Assembly (NCBI GenBank): GCA_023400055.1
Contig: JAEXFN010000038.1
Location: forward strand, 211,202-275,201
Source: Bacillota bacterium
GTDB lineage: Bacteria; Bacillota; UBA4882; UBA8346
Direction of reading: 5' to 3'
DNA: 64,000 nucleotides
A program made the position numbers and the translations under genes. The stretch's first letter is position 1. The number at the start of each line of letters is the position of its first letter. This document shows positions 28,728-36,703 of the stretch, in pieces. A model generated the notes under the pieces. The model was not told the DNA's origin, ran no database searches, and saw nothing but the letters and a program-made list of their open reading frames with translations.

Positions 28728-29417
28728 ATGAGAATACTGTTGATCGATGAGCAAGTCTTAGTTATGGCCGCGCTTAAAAGTCTATTGGTCGCCCATGGGT
28801 TTGAAGTGGTGGGAACCGCTTCAAACCAGCTGGATGCCTTCTATAAGACGAAAATGCTCAAGCCGGAAGTTATTTTAATGGGGATCCCGATCGCCGGAAA
28901 CGATGGGATTGAAACAACGCGCTGCCTTCGGCAAATGGATCCGGAGCTCAAAATCGTCATGTTGAGTGGCTTCCAGGACGACGGCCATCTTTTTGAAGCG
29001 GTCAAGGCGGGGGTCTTCGGTTATCTGCTGAAAAGCATGAGTCAGGCCGATTTTCTGGAAGCGCTGAATAAGCTGGCGAACGGTGAAGCGCCGTTCGCAG
29101 CGGGATTGGTCGCCAAAGTGCTTGCCCAATTCGCGCTGCGTGAAAAGGAACGGGAAAACGCCGCTGCAATCTATCGGGAAGTTTCGGCGATACTGACCCC
29201 GCTGCAGATTACCATATTGAAACTGGTTTCGCAGGGGCTGATCTATAAGCAAATCGGAAGGCAACTGGGGTTGAGCGAGGCCGCCATCAAATATCACATG
29301 AGCGAAATCACCCGACGCCTTCAACTCAAAAACCGCCTGCAAGTAGTCGCTTACGCTTCCAAACTCGGCGTCGGCAAGACGGCCCAGGGCAGCTATTCGA
29401 TGGAATCGATAAAATAA
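28728..29417 (+). CDS. NarL/LuxR-type regulator with an atypical receiver lacking the phospho-aspartate
   Basis: The 229-residue protein has a receiver-like domain (LLIDEQV, so the acidic pair Asp7 and Glu8 is kept; YLLKSMSQADF keeps the Lys). It ends in a LuxR helix-turn-helix (LTPLQITILKLVSQG, GLSEAAIKYHMSEITRRL). The expected acceptor position reads ILMGIPIAG, with Gly52 in place of Asp. Two base changes are needed for Asp to Gly as GGG, so a simple sequencing error is unlikely. It may therefore act without phosphorylation. No kinase gene is directly paired with it. Confidence 0.88.
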   Translation: MRILLIDEQVLVMAALKSLLVAHGFEVVGTASNQLDAFYKTKMLKPEVILMGIPIAGNDGIETTRCLRQMDPELKIVMLSGFQDDGHLFEAVKAGVFGYLLKSMSQADFLEALNKLANGEAPFAAGLVAKVLAQFALREKERENAAAIYREVSAILTPLQITILKLVSQGLIYKQIGRQLGLSEAAIKYHMSEITRRLQLKNRLQVVAYASKLGVGKTAQGSYSMESIK

Positions 29418-29459
29418 ATTTCTGCAATTCAATACCTGAAAGGTAAATTTAACGGAGAA

Positions 29460-30329
29460 TCAAGTGAGGTCACCATACCGCTTAACCAGGAAATCGATGA
29501 AATATCTGCTGACGATGGGCAACGCCTTTTTATTTTTAAACGCGATTCCGATAGTCCGGACGATGGGGGGAGATATTTTTTTGGTTACAATATTATAGTT
29601 GATTCGATTTAATACCAATTCCGGCAAAATGGAGATTCCCAATCCTTTTTCGATCATCGACATGATCGTATAATCATCATGGACCCGGTACTGGGTATTC
29701 GGCTGTAAATTATTTTGCTTGAAAAATTCCAGGGGTTCACTGAATTGACCTTCATCCAACAGAATAAACGGCTCACTGGCCAATTGCTGGAGCGAAACTT
29801 TCTCGCCGGCGATCAAGGGGTGGTGATTGGGCAGGACCGCCAACATTTCATCCTGTTTCAAAGGAATGGTCTGAAGATCCGCTACCGCAACGGGGTTAAC
29901 GAACCCGAAATCGACGCTGCCCTCCTTAACCCACTCGGCGATGCTGGTGTATTCGCCTTGGTGAAGCTCGAAATTCACGGACGGATAACGCGCTTTGAAA
30001 TCTTTCATCAATCCCGGCAGCCAATGACAGGAGACGCTTGAGAAAGTTCCGATGCGCACGATGCCCCTTTGCAGGCCTTGCATTGCCGCGTGTTTTTCCA
30101 TGAGTTCACTGTAAGCATGATGCAGCTTCTTAATATAGGGCAGAAATTCCGCACCGTCCGGGGTGAGCGTAACCCCTTTCCGGGAGCGGAGAATCAGCGT
30201 GGTGGCGAGTTCTTCTTCCAGGGAACGCACCATCTGACTGATGGCCGATTGGGTATAACCCAGCGCCTCGGCCGCCTTGGTAAAACTGCCCGTGTCGATG
30301 ATTTTCAGCAATGCGTTATAGCGGTTCAC
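29460..30329 (-). CDS. LysR-family transcriptional regulator
   Basis: The 289-residue protein has an N-terminal winged helix (GSFTKAAEALGYTQSAISQMVRSLEEEL) and a two-lobed ligand-binding domain (VRIGTFSSVSCHWLPGLM). It is transcribed away from azlC with about 110 bases between them. The standard inference is that it controls azlCD and its own gene in response to a small effector. The effector cannot be read from the sequence. Confidence 0.92.
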   Translation of the reverse strand: MNRYNALLKIIDTGSFTKAAEALGYTQSAISQMVRSLEEELATTLILRSRKGVTLTPDGAEFLPYIKKLHHAYSELMEKHAAMQGLQRGIVRIGTFSSVSCHWLPGLMKDFKARYPSVNFELHQGEYTSIAEWVKEGSVDFGFVNPVAVADLQTIPLKQDEMLAVLPNHHPLIAGEKVSLQQLASEPFILLDEGQFSEPLEFFKQNNLQPNTQYRVHDDYTIMSMIEKGLGISILPELVLNRINYNIVTKKISPPIVRTIGIAFKNKKALPIVSRYFIDFLVKRYGDLT

Positions 30330-30387
30330 TGGGTTATCACCTCATCAAAGCATTAGAAAAGCTTATGGATCGATTATATATATTTAT

Positions 30388-30416
30388 TTTATTAATGTAA
30401 ATGCGCTTGATATAAT
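30388..30416 (+). promoter_or_regulatory. Candidate azlC promoter
   Basis: A perfect TATAAT at 30411-30416 lies 23 bases before the azlC ATG in an AT-rich divergent region. The -35 position (30388-30393, TTTATT) is poor, which fits a gene that needs an activator such as the LysR protein. Confidence 0.5.
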
Positions 30417-30439
30417 GAAGAGAATTCACCACCAATCCG

Positions 30440-31165
30440 ATGAAAGATATGCGCATGGGAAATAATTTTAAATATTGGCAAAATGGCGTCAAAGACGGCG
30501 TCCCCATCTGCCTCGGTTATATCGCCGTTTCGTTTACGTTCGGAATCGTGGCGAAGCGGGCGGGCCTCGCTGCGTGGCAGGCGGTTTTGATGTCGGTAAC
30601 CAACGTCACCTCGGCCGGGCAATTTGCAGCCCTGGGATTGATCGGGGCTTCCGCAACCTATTTGGAGATGGCGGTTACCCAATTCATCATTAATCTGAGG
30701 TATTGTCTGATGTCCTGTTCGTTATCGCAAAAACTGGAAGTCCGTGTGCCCTTTGCGCAGCGGCTTTTGGTCGCTTTCGGAATCACCGATGAAATCTTCG
30801 GGGTGTCGGTTGCTAGCCATGGCAAGTTAAAACCATTTTACAGTTACGGCTTGATGAGTGTGGCGATCCCGGGCTGGATTTGCGGCACCTGGCTCGGCGT
30901 TGTTTCCGGAAACATCCTGCCCCAAAGGGTTATCAGCGCTTTAAGCATCGCCCTCTACGGCATGTTTATGGCGGTGATTGTTCCGCCGGCCAAAGGGAAT
31001 AAACTGTTGTCAGGCATTATTTTATTGTCGATGGCGCTGAGCTTCCTTTTTACGAAGATCGCGGTTTTCAGCCCTATTTCGTCCGGTTTTAAAATTATTA
31101 TTTTGACCGTCTTGATTGCGGGCCTAGCGGCAGTGCTGTTTCCAGTCCGGGAGGTTTCAAGGTGA
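30440..31165 (+). CDS. azlC: AzlC-family branched-chain amino-acid exporter, large subunit
   Basis: The 241-residue membrane protein has the AzlC opening (GVKDGVPICLGYIAVSFTFG) and FIINLRYCLMSCSLSQKL and GITDEIFGVSV segments. AzlC with AzlD forms an exporter for branched-chain amino acids and analogues. An alternative ATG lies five codons inside (30455). The gene overlaps azlD by four bases. A LysR regulator is encoded divergently, as in other azlCD loci. Confidence 0.92.
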   Translation: MKDMRMGNNFKYWQNGVKDGVPICLGYIAVSFTFGIVAKRAGLAAWQAVLMSVTNVTSAGQFAALGLIGASATYLEMAVTQFIINLRYCLMSCSLSQKLEVRVPFAQRLLVAFGITDEIFGVSVASHGKLKPFYSYGLMSVAIPGWICGTWLGVVSGNILPQRVISALSIALYGMFMAVIVPPAKGNKLLSGIILLSMALSFLFTKIAVFSPISSGFKIIILTVLIAGLAAVLFPVREVSR

Positions 31166-31467
31166 GGGGGAACATCTATCTTTATATACTGGTGATGGCC
31201 GGCGTTACCTACTTAATAAGGCTGCTGCCTTTGACGTTAATGAGAAAAGAAATCAAAAATGTTTATATCCGATCTTTTTTATACTACATCCCTTTTGTGA
31301 CATTGGCAGTGATGACCTTCCCCGCGATATTAAACTCATCCGCCAATCACTGGTCCGCCTGGGCCGGTTTCATCGTGGCGCTTATACTTGCCTATCGGGG
31401 CCACAGTTTGTTTAAGGTTTCATCCGCTGCCTGTCTGGCAGTCTTCATTGTTGAACTTATAAGCTGA
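31162..31467 (+). CDS. azlD: AzlD-family small subunit
   Basis: The 101-residue protein has about four hydrophobic helices and the AzlD landmarks ITYLIR-like (VTYLIRLLPLTLMRK) and SFLYYIPFVTLAVMTFPA. It begins with GTG inside the end of azlC, so the two are made together. It is the accessory subunit of the branched-chain amino-acid exporter. Confidence 0.92.
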   Translation: MRGNIYLYILVMAGVTYLIRLLPLTLMRKEIKNVYIRSFLYYIPFVTLAVMTFPAILNSSANHWSAWAGFIVALILAYRGHSLFKVSSAACLAVFIVELIS

Positions 31468-31635
31468 ACTGAGCGGGACCGTTAATCATCGCAACGGGGC
31501 CGGGGAAGCTGTCCCGCTTCCCCGGCCTGCCGCTTCAATCCCCAGGGCCGCTTCCCCGAGGACCGGAGCGACGCGGACCCGGACCGGGCCGGCAGGGATA
31601 GGACCCCAATGAGCAGGGGCGGGGACGGGTCCCAT

Positions 31636-31887
31636 TTCCCGAAGGCCTCCGCAAGCCTCCCCAAGGCTTGCGAAAGCAGGGATGGTGCTCGGGCAAACTA
31701 TCCCAAGGTTTGGGACAGCTCGCCCAACGTTTGGGAATGGTTTCCCAAGCCTTGGGCAAGCTTGCCCAGAACCCGGGAATGCTTTCCCAACGTTCGGGCA
31801 TCCTTGCCCAAGCCTTGAGATAGTTTGCCCAACCCTTGGGACAGTTCGCCCAGAGGTTGGGCATGGTTTCCCGAGCCACGGGCGAGA
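31636..31887. repeat. 21-bp-phased degenerate palindromic array (array 2)
   Basis: Twelve units start at 31636, 31657, 31678, 31699, 31720, 31741, 31762, 31783, 31804, 31825, 31846 and 31867, spaced exactly 21 bp. A typical unit is TTTCCCAAGCCTTGGGCAAGC, whose core CCCAAGCCTTGGG is a palindrome. The G/C-rich leader at about 31560-31650 resembles that of array 3 (an AATGAGCA-like block, then TTTCCCG...GCCTC). The array fills the gap between two convergent genes, azlD and the methyltransferase at 31946. Frames stay open on both strands only because 21 is a multiple of three. Confidence 0.88.
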
Positions 31888-31945
31888 AAGAGCGGCGGAT
31901 AAATTCATCCTGGCTCGAGGTCGGTCCAAGTTTTTGACCGACGAT

Positions 31946-32623
31946 TTACCACAGATAAGGCACCAGCCGATAGCGTACCTTGCGGGTGTATTCGATATAT
32001 CCGGGCAAATCTTTCTTTAACAGCTTTTCCTCGTCGAGGATCCGCCAGATCAGCACCGGCGTAGTCAGCGCCAGTACCGCCAGGCCCCACCAGGAACCGA
32101 GCGCCAGCGGCACGCCGATCATCATCACCAGGACGCCTCCGTACATCGGATGCCTCACCAGCGCGTACGGGCCGGTCGAGACCACGGTTTGGCCGTCAAA
32201 GACCCGGATATTGGAAGCGCCGTAGCTATTCTCCCGGAAGACCAAGAGATCGATCATTAAGCCCAGGGCGACCAACGCGTCTCCGGCCAACGATACTGCC
32301 GGCGCAACGGTAGACCACCGGAAGCGGTAATCCAATGCGCAAAAAATCAGCAACCCGATGCTTCCCGCCATCGCGGCGGCGATGATCAACTTCTGGGCGA
32401 TGCTCTGTTCGGCGGCAGTTCCGAATTGTTTGCGCCGTTCGAGGAGCACCGGGTCGTAAATGGCGAGATAGAGCCCGATAATGTCCGTCGCTACCGCAAA
32501 GACGACGATAAAGACCCAGGCTTGCCAATAGTTGAGCGTCCCGGCGGGCAGGAAGAGCAATATCCCCAGCGCGATCCCGCCCAGCAGCAAGGTCCGGAGT
32601 GCCGGAATGATCAGTTTCTTCAT
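31946..32623 (-). CDS. Isoprenylcysteine carboxyl methyltransferase-family membrane protein
   Basis: The 225-residue protein has about five membrane helices and the ICMT/PEMT motif GPYALVRHPMYGGVLVMMIG, then DEEKLLKKDLPGYIEYTRKV near the C-terminus. Such proteins bind S-adenosylmethionine at the membrane and methylate lipids or prenyl-protein-like substrates; bacterial substrates are mostly unknown. It is the last gene of a three-gene minus-strand operon with a soluble methyltransferase and a TetR regulator. Confidence 0.85.
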   Translation of the reverse strand: MKKLIIPALRTLLLGGIALGILLFLPAGTLNYWQAWVFIVVFAVATDIIGLYLAIYDPVLLERRKQFGTAAEQSIAQKLIIAAAMAGSIGLLIFCALDYRFRWSTVAPAVSLAGDALVALGLMIDLLVFRENSYGASNIRVFDGQTVVSTGPYALVRHPMYGGVLVMMIGVPLALGSWWGLAVLALTTPVLIWRILDEEKLLKKDLPGYIEYTRKVRYRLVPYLW

Positions 32624-32695
32624 ATCCGCGAATTCCTTTCTAATGTGATAATCGGGCCGCTGCCGCGGAATTTGACCTGGCAGCGGCCGGGCTGC

Positions 32696-33703
32696 TCATT
32701 TCACCAGCGCTATTGCAAACCCGCCCCAGGCCCGCTTGCCCGCGGTCTCCGGCCCCAGGGTGCGCTGTTCGAGGAGCGAAAGTCCGCAGGACTGAAGCAG
32801 CTCGGCCAGGCGTTGCCGCGCCGGCGGGGTGCTGTCGATCCCGAACTTCAGCGGTTCCCCGGCGGCTTTGGTCATCGCCCGCCCGTACCGCCAATAGAGG
32901 GCCCGCGACTCGAGCGGCTCGTCGGTAAAATAATCGAACGCGACAACGCTGCCCTCGGCGGTACCGGCGATCTTGCGCAGCGTTTCCTCCACGGCGCTCC
33001 GTTCGAGGTACATGGTGACCCCCTCCCAAAGGAAAAGGGCCGGCCGGCCGGGATCGAAACCGGCGTCCGCCAGCCGGGCGAGCCAGTCCTCTTTCTCAAA
33101 GTCGGCGGCCACGAAGCTAACTCGGGACGAGTCCAGGCCGGCCTTCTCGAGCATCGCGCGCTTGACCGCCTGCGTCGGCGGGGTGTCCACTTCGTAGCAT
33201 CGGACCGGCGCGCCCTGGGGCAACCGGAAGGCGCGGGTATCGAAACCGGCGCCGAGGATGACGAATTGTTCGATGGTGGCCAGGTAGCGGTCCACGGCAC
33301 CGTCGAAGAACGCTATCCGGGCCGAAGCCTCGTACTGCGGGGGAACTTCGCCCTCGAAAGGGTAGCGGAAAGCCTTGGGCACATAACCGGTCAGGCGATG
33401 GGCCAGCAGTAAGGGGCCGCCTGTCAGATACAGGCCCGCAGGGGGGACGTCCGGCAGCACCATCATTAACCGCCGGGCGGGCTCGTCCGGCCGGGTGCCC
33501 AGGACGTGCTCGGCGTACCGCGCCGCAAGCGGACCTTGAGCCGTCCCCGACGCGCCCGATGAGCGCCGGCTGAGGATGCTCTTGCCGACCCAAATGACGT
33601 AGCCGAGCAGCGTAAACGGGAGCAGTAGGATATTTAAGCCATAAAAAGCTGCGGCTGCGGTGCGCTCACGCAGAGGGACCGCCCTTGACTTGGCTTGGTT
33701 CAC
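32696..33703 (-). CDS. S-adenosylmethionine-dependent methyltransferase, leucine-carboxyl-methyltransferase-like family
   Basis: The 335-residue protein has the family SAM motif FVILGAGFDTRAFRLP, then YEVDTPPTQAVKRAML, FVAADFEKEDW and LFLWEGVTMYL, all in the order of the PF04072-type fold. An N-terminal hydrophobic segment (GLNILLLPFTLLGYVIW) may associate with membrane. The family O-methylates small molecules or protein carboxylates. Base composition here is more GC-rich than in the neighbouring genes. It sits between the TetR and ICMT-like genes in one operon. Confidence 0.85.
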   Translation of the reverse strand: MNQAKSRAVPLRERTAAAAFYGLNILLLPFTLLGYVIWVGKSILSRRSSGASGTAQGPLAARYAEHVLGTRPDEPARRLMMVLPDVPPAGLYLTGGPLLLAHRLTGYVPKAFRYPFEGEVPPQYEASARIAFFDGAVDRYLATIEQFVILGAGFDTRAFRLPQGAPVRCYEVDTPPTQAVKRAMLEKAGLDSSRVSFVAADFEKEDWLARLADAGFDPGRPALFLWEGVTMYLERSAVEETLRKIAGTAEGSVVAFDYFTDEPLESRALYWRYGRAMTKAAGEPLKFGIDSTPPARQRLAELLQSCGLSLLEQRTLGPETAGKRAWGGFAIALVK

Positions 33704-33736
33704 TGGCTCCGACCTCCTTGCATTTTGATCCGACGT

Positions 33737-34471
33737 TTAATTGCCATCGCTTCCTCGCATCAATGACACCCATCTTTGCGCCGCTGCGGCGTCGATACAG
33801 TATAAAGAATGCGGGGGCGCGCCCAACACGCGCTCAATCGCGTCCATATATGCGGCATGAGTCGCGGCAATGCGTTCGGCAATTTGCTGATCGCGATTTT
33901 CGGCGTCGTCGTCGGATTGCTCTCCCAACAAGACGAATAACTGGGCATTGGCATTATCCATGCCCTGTAGCAGCGACTGGACGACTTCGCCGGCCTGCTC
34001 GGGATGGGCTGTCGTGAAAATCCCTTCCCGGATGCCTTGGCGGACGATCGCGGTCAACAGCGGGGCGCGTTGGCGCAGAACCGCCTCGTCCATCTTCTGA
34101 CGGACGATGGCGTTGCTGTCGGTATACCAGACGCGTCCCAACTCGGCGGCTTCCCGGTTGTGCGCCTTGATCAAGTGTTCGATCGCGGCAAAGAAGCCCC
34201 GCAGTTTTTCGAGAGCGGACCGCCGGGAATCGTGGACGATGGGGAGCAGCGCTCTTTCCACCTCTTGCAGGATCCGCTCAATGTACGCTGCCAGTATCGC
34301 CGGTTTTGAACTGAAATAATGATAAAACGCTCCGCTGGAAATCTGTAAATCGGCCAGGATATCCTGGATCGTCATGCTCGCGTACCCTTTGGAAAATAAT
34401 AATCGTTGCAGGGCGTCGAGTATCTCGTTTCGTTTCTTGGCGTATTCTTCTTCATTGACAGTGCGGGCCAT
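33737..34471 (-). CDS. TetR-family transcriptional regulator
   Basis: The 244-residue protein has the TetR helix-turn-helix at the N-terminus (FSKGYASMTIQDILADLQISSGAFYHYFSSKPAIL) and a larger, variable ligand domain. It is the first gene of the operon with the two methyltransferases and probably represses it. A near-palindrome lies about 30 bases upstream of its start. The ligand is unknown. Confidence 0.92.
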   Translation of the reverse strand: MARTVNEEEYAKKRNEILDALQRLLFSKGYASMTIQDILADLQISSGAFYHYFSSKPAILAAYIERILQEVERALLPIVHDSRRSALEKLRGFFAAIEHLIKAHNREAAELGRVWYTDSNAIVRQKMDEAVLRQRAPLLTAIVRQGIREGIFTTAHPEQAGEVVQSLLQGMDNANAQLFVLLGEQSDDDAENRDQQIAERIAATHAAYMDAIERVLGAPPHSLYCIDAAAAQRWVSLMRGSDGN

Positions 34472-34499
34472 GATTTGCTCCTTTAATAAACCGAATCTC

Positions 34500-34516
34500 T
34501 CTCTATTAATAAGAGA
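34500..34516. promoter_or_regulatory. Possible TetR operator
   Basis: TCTCTATTAATAAGAGA has five-base arms in inverted repeat around an AT core. It lies 29 bases upstream of the TetR start codon, where an autorepressor would bind. Only one copy is seen. Confidence 0.3.
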
Positions 34517-34619
34517 AGTATATCCGACGATGGGTCCGCTGTCAAGATGGAGGAAAACCCCAGCGCGGCGAAAAAGCAGGACGCATTTGCTCCGGCGGTT
34601 TCCGGGACAGCGGCCTCTG

Positions 34620-34820
34620 GTTTTACCCGGTAGCCGTCCCGCAGCGCTTTGCCGGTGATGCTCTCGCTGTCTTTATAGACATAGGCCGTATCCAGATAAT
34701 TGACGCCAGTATGGCGGACGATCGCGATCGCCTCGTTTTCGTCCTTGGGAAACCTCATGCAACCGAGGCCGAGCCTGGAAACCTGAGCCCGGTTTTTTGG
34801 CCATATTGGATATGGCTCAT
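34620..34820 (-). pseudogene. Frameshifted, truncated aldo/keto reductase remnant
   Basis: Read on the minus strand from ATG at 34820, the first frame gives MSHIQYGQKTGL, the opening of an aldo/keto reductase. The match then continues one frame over as VSRLGLGCMRFPKDENEA and GVNYLDTAYVYKDSESITG..ALRDGYR. A single lost base after CTCA explains the shift. The similarity stops after ALRDGYR near 34620, and the remaining ~250 residues of the family are absent. An intact enzyme is therefore not made. A MerR-type promoter remains upstream. Confidence 0.75.
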
Positions 34821-34857
34821 TTCGTTTGCCCCGTTCTTTTGATTGATAGGCGGTTAC

Positions 34858-34888
34858 AATATATAAGCTAAAGTGAACTCTAGTTCAA
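34858..34888 (-). promoter_or_regulatory. MerR-type promoter of the dead aldo/keto reductase gene
   Basis: On the minus strand a -35 TTGAAC (34883-34888) and a -10 TATATT (34858-34863) are separated by 19 bases, the overlong spacer typical of MerR-activated promoters. The palindrome TGAACTCTAGTTCA at 34874-34887 overlaps the -35 and extends into the spacer. The -10 is 38 bases from the old start codon. No MerR gene is present in the window. Confidence 0.55.
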
Positions 34889-35164
34889 GAGGGAAAATAG
34901 ATTATCTGTTGAATAGGTACCGGTAAGGGACTGTAATGGTTAGTCTTTACTGCGAAATTCTGTTTTATAATCAAAATGCCCTGCTTATTATCACATTGCA
35001 AATTTTGACGGAACTGCTTTGACAGGGTCCGGGAGTCCCAATCGGGTGGGGGAGAAACGGGATCGCTCATTTTAACAAAATTACAGGCCATGACTGAAGA
35101 CTGGCGAATCATTAATCGGTTACCCTGCAACGGGTTGAAATTTTAAACGACGGGGAGGAACAAA

Positions 35165-35857
35165 ATGTTTAAAAAAATCGGATGGGTCCTATTTCCTGTC
35201 CTCATTCTATCCGTGGCCTGTTTCGGCGCAGTCAAAAAAGAGGTCGAGCAAATCGTTTTAAAAACACAGCAGGATAAAGTCAGTTACATGATTGGTTTCC
35301 AGACCGGCCAGAATTTAAAAAAGCAAGGCATTGAGGTCGATCTGAAGCTATTAAAAAGAGGGTTAATCGACGGTCTGTCCGGAGACAAACCTTTGCTTAG
35401 CGACGCGGAGCTCAAAGAAGTAATAATGACATTGCAAAAAGACGTATTAACCAGACTGTCGGAAAAGAACAAAAAAGATGGCGAAGCATTCCTGGCCAAC
35501 AACAAGACCAAGCCGGGCGTAGTCACGTTGCCTAGCGGCTTGCAATATAAGGTGTTAACGGCCGGTACCGGCCCAACCCCTAAAGCCGATGACACAGTGA
35601 CCGTCAACTATCAGGGGACATTGATCGATGGTACCGAGTTCGACAGCTCCTATAAACGGGGAACGCCGGCTAAATTCGGAGTTTCCCAGGTTATTCCCGG
35701 TTGGACTGAAGCGTTGAAATTGATGAAAGTCGGCGCGCAATGGCAGCTGTTTATTCCCGCCAATTTAGCTTATGGCGAACAAGGAGCCGGACGGGTTATC
35801 GGGCCGAATACGGTGCTCATATTCAAAGTTGAGCTGCTTTCGATCGAGCCGAAATAG
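35165..35857 (+). CDS. FKBP-type peptidyl-prolyl cis-trans isomerase, exported
   Basis: The 230-residue protein starts with a signal sequence (MFKKIGWVLFPVLILSVACF), which might also be a lipoprotein signal ending at VAC, though the lipobox is imperfect. Residues ~30-120 form the helical N-domain of Mip/FkpA proteins (KVSYMIGFQTGQNLKKQG). The C-terminal ~110 residues are an FKBP domain (VTVNYQGTLIDGTEFDSS, GWTEALKLMKVG, IPANLAYGEQG). It helps fold exported proteins. GGGAGGA precedes the ATG. Confidence 0.92.
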   Translation: MFKKIGWVLFPVLILSVACFGAVKKEVEQIVLKTQQDKVSYMIGFQTGQNLKKQGIEVDLKLLKRGLIDGLSGDKPLLSDAELKEVIMTLQKDVLTRLSEKNKKDGEAFLANNKTKPGVVTLPSGLQYKVLTAGTGPTPKADDTVTVNYQGTLIDGTEFDSSYKRGTPAKFGVSQVIPGWTEALKLMKVGAQWQLFIPANLAYGEQGAGRVIGPNTVLIFKVELLSIEPK

Positions 35858-35878
35858 CCGGCCGAGATCAGGCCGGCT
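35856..35878 (+). terminator. GC hairpin overlapping the FKBP stop codon
   Basis: AGCCGGCC at 35856-35863 pairs with GGCCGGCT at 35871-35878. Only a poor T run follows. It starts inside the stop codon and probably ends or stabilises the message. Confidence 0.45.
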
Positions 35879-35962
35879 TATATCTCGCTTTATTGCCTGC
35901 GCTGTAGCGGATTTTTCCTTTAAAAAATGAAAGACTTTTTGCCCCGGAAGGTATAGAACGAA

Positions 35963-36703
35963 ATGAGTAAGGTTATCGAACTATCCGGTGTCGCAGACCC
36001 GAGCGGGCAGCGAGAATTACCCGCCGGAGGATTCTCGCTCTGGCTCCGCCGGATTCGGAGCGCGCAAATAAAAGAGCACGGCGTGGACGTGCCTTGCGGC
36101 GATTGCAATGCTTGCTGCCGGTCGTCTTATTTCATCCATATCCGGCCCGAGGAGACCCAGACTTTGCGGCGGATACCCAAAAAGCTACTGTTTCCCGCGC
36201 CTTTTCTGCCCAAGGGGAATGTGCTGCTGGGTTACGATGAACGGGGCCAGTGCCCCATGCTGATCGCGGGGAAGTGTGCGATCTATGAGCATCGTCCGCT
36301 AACTTGCCGCACCTATGATTGCCGGATATTCACTGCGGCCGGGATTGCGGCGGATGAGGCCGACAAGGCGCTGATTGCCGAACGGATCCGGCGCTGGCAG
36401 TTCAGTTACCCCACCGAGCGCGACCGTAATCAGCATTTGGCGGTGCAAGCCGCGGCCAGGTTCTTGCGGGAATGCGCCGGATGCTTTCCCGCGGGGGCGA
36501 TACCCGGCAATTCCACCCAATTGGCCGTTCTGGCGCTCAAAGTTTATCGCGTTTTTCTCAAAAATAGCGCCCCATCCAGCGAAACTGGGCGCTTATCTCC
36601 GGATCCCAAACTCGCCGCAAGAGTAATGAAGGCTGCGGAGCTGTTTGACGCCAAATGTGTCAAGCCGAAGGAACACCCTCCCGTCCGTTTCAACCGAAGC
36701 TAA
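35963..36703 (+). CDS. YkgJ-family cysteine-cluster protein
   Basis: The 246-residue protein has the cysteine pattern CGDCNACCRSSYF near residue 48 and then CPMLIAGKCAIYEHRPLTCRTYDC. Together these are the diagnostic motif of the YkgJ / Fe-S or zinc cluster family (formerly UPF0153). The biochemical role is not established. Its end overlaps the end of the convergent sulfatase gene by four bases. No partner gene gives a further clue. Confidence 0.85.
   Translation: MSKVIELSGVADPSGQRELPAGGFSLWLRRIRSAQIKEHGVDVPCGDCNACCRSSYFIHIRPEETQTLRRIPKKLLFPAPFLPKGNVLLGYDERGQCPMLIAGKCAIYEHRPLTCRTYDCRIFTAAGIAADEADKALIAERIRRWQFSYPTERDRNQHLAVQAAARFLRECAGCFPAGAIPGNSTQLAVLALKVYRVFLKNSAPSSETGRLSPDPKLAARVMKAAELFDAKCVKPKEHPPVRFNRS

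Noticed and set aside
30388..30439. Leucine-responsive leader peptide for azlCD
   Set aside because: No short frame with branched-chain codons fits between the promoter and azlC.
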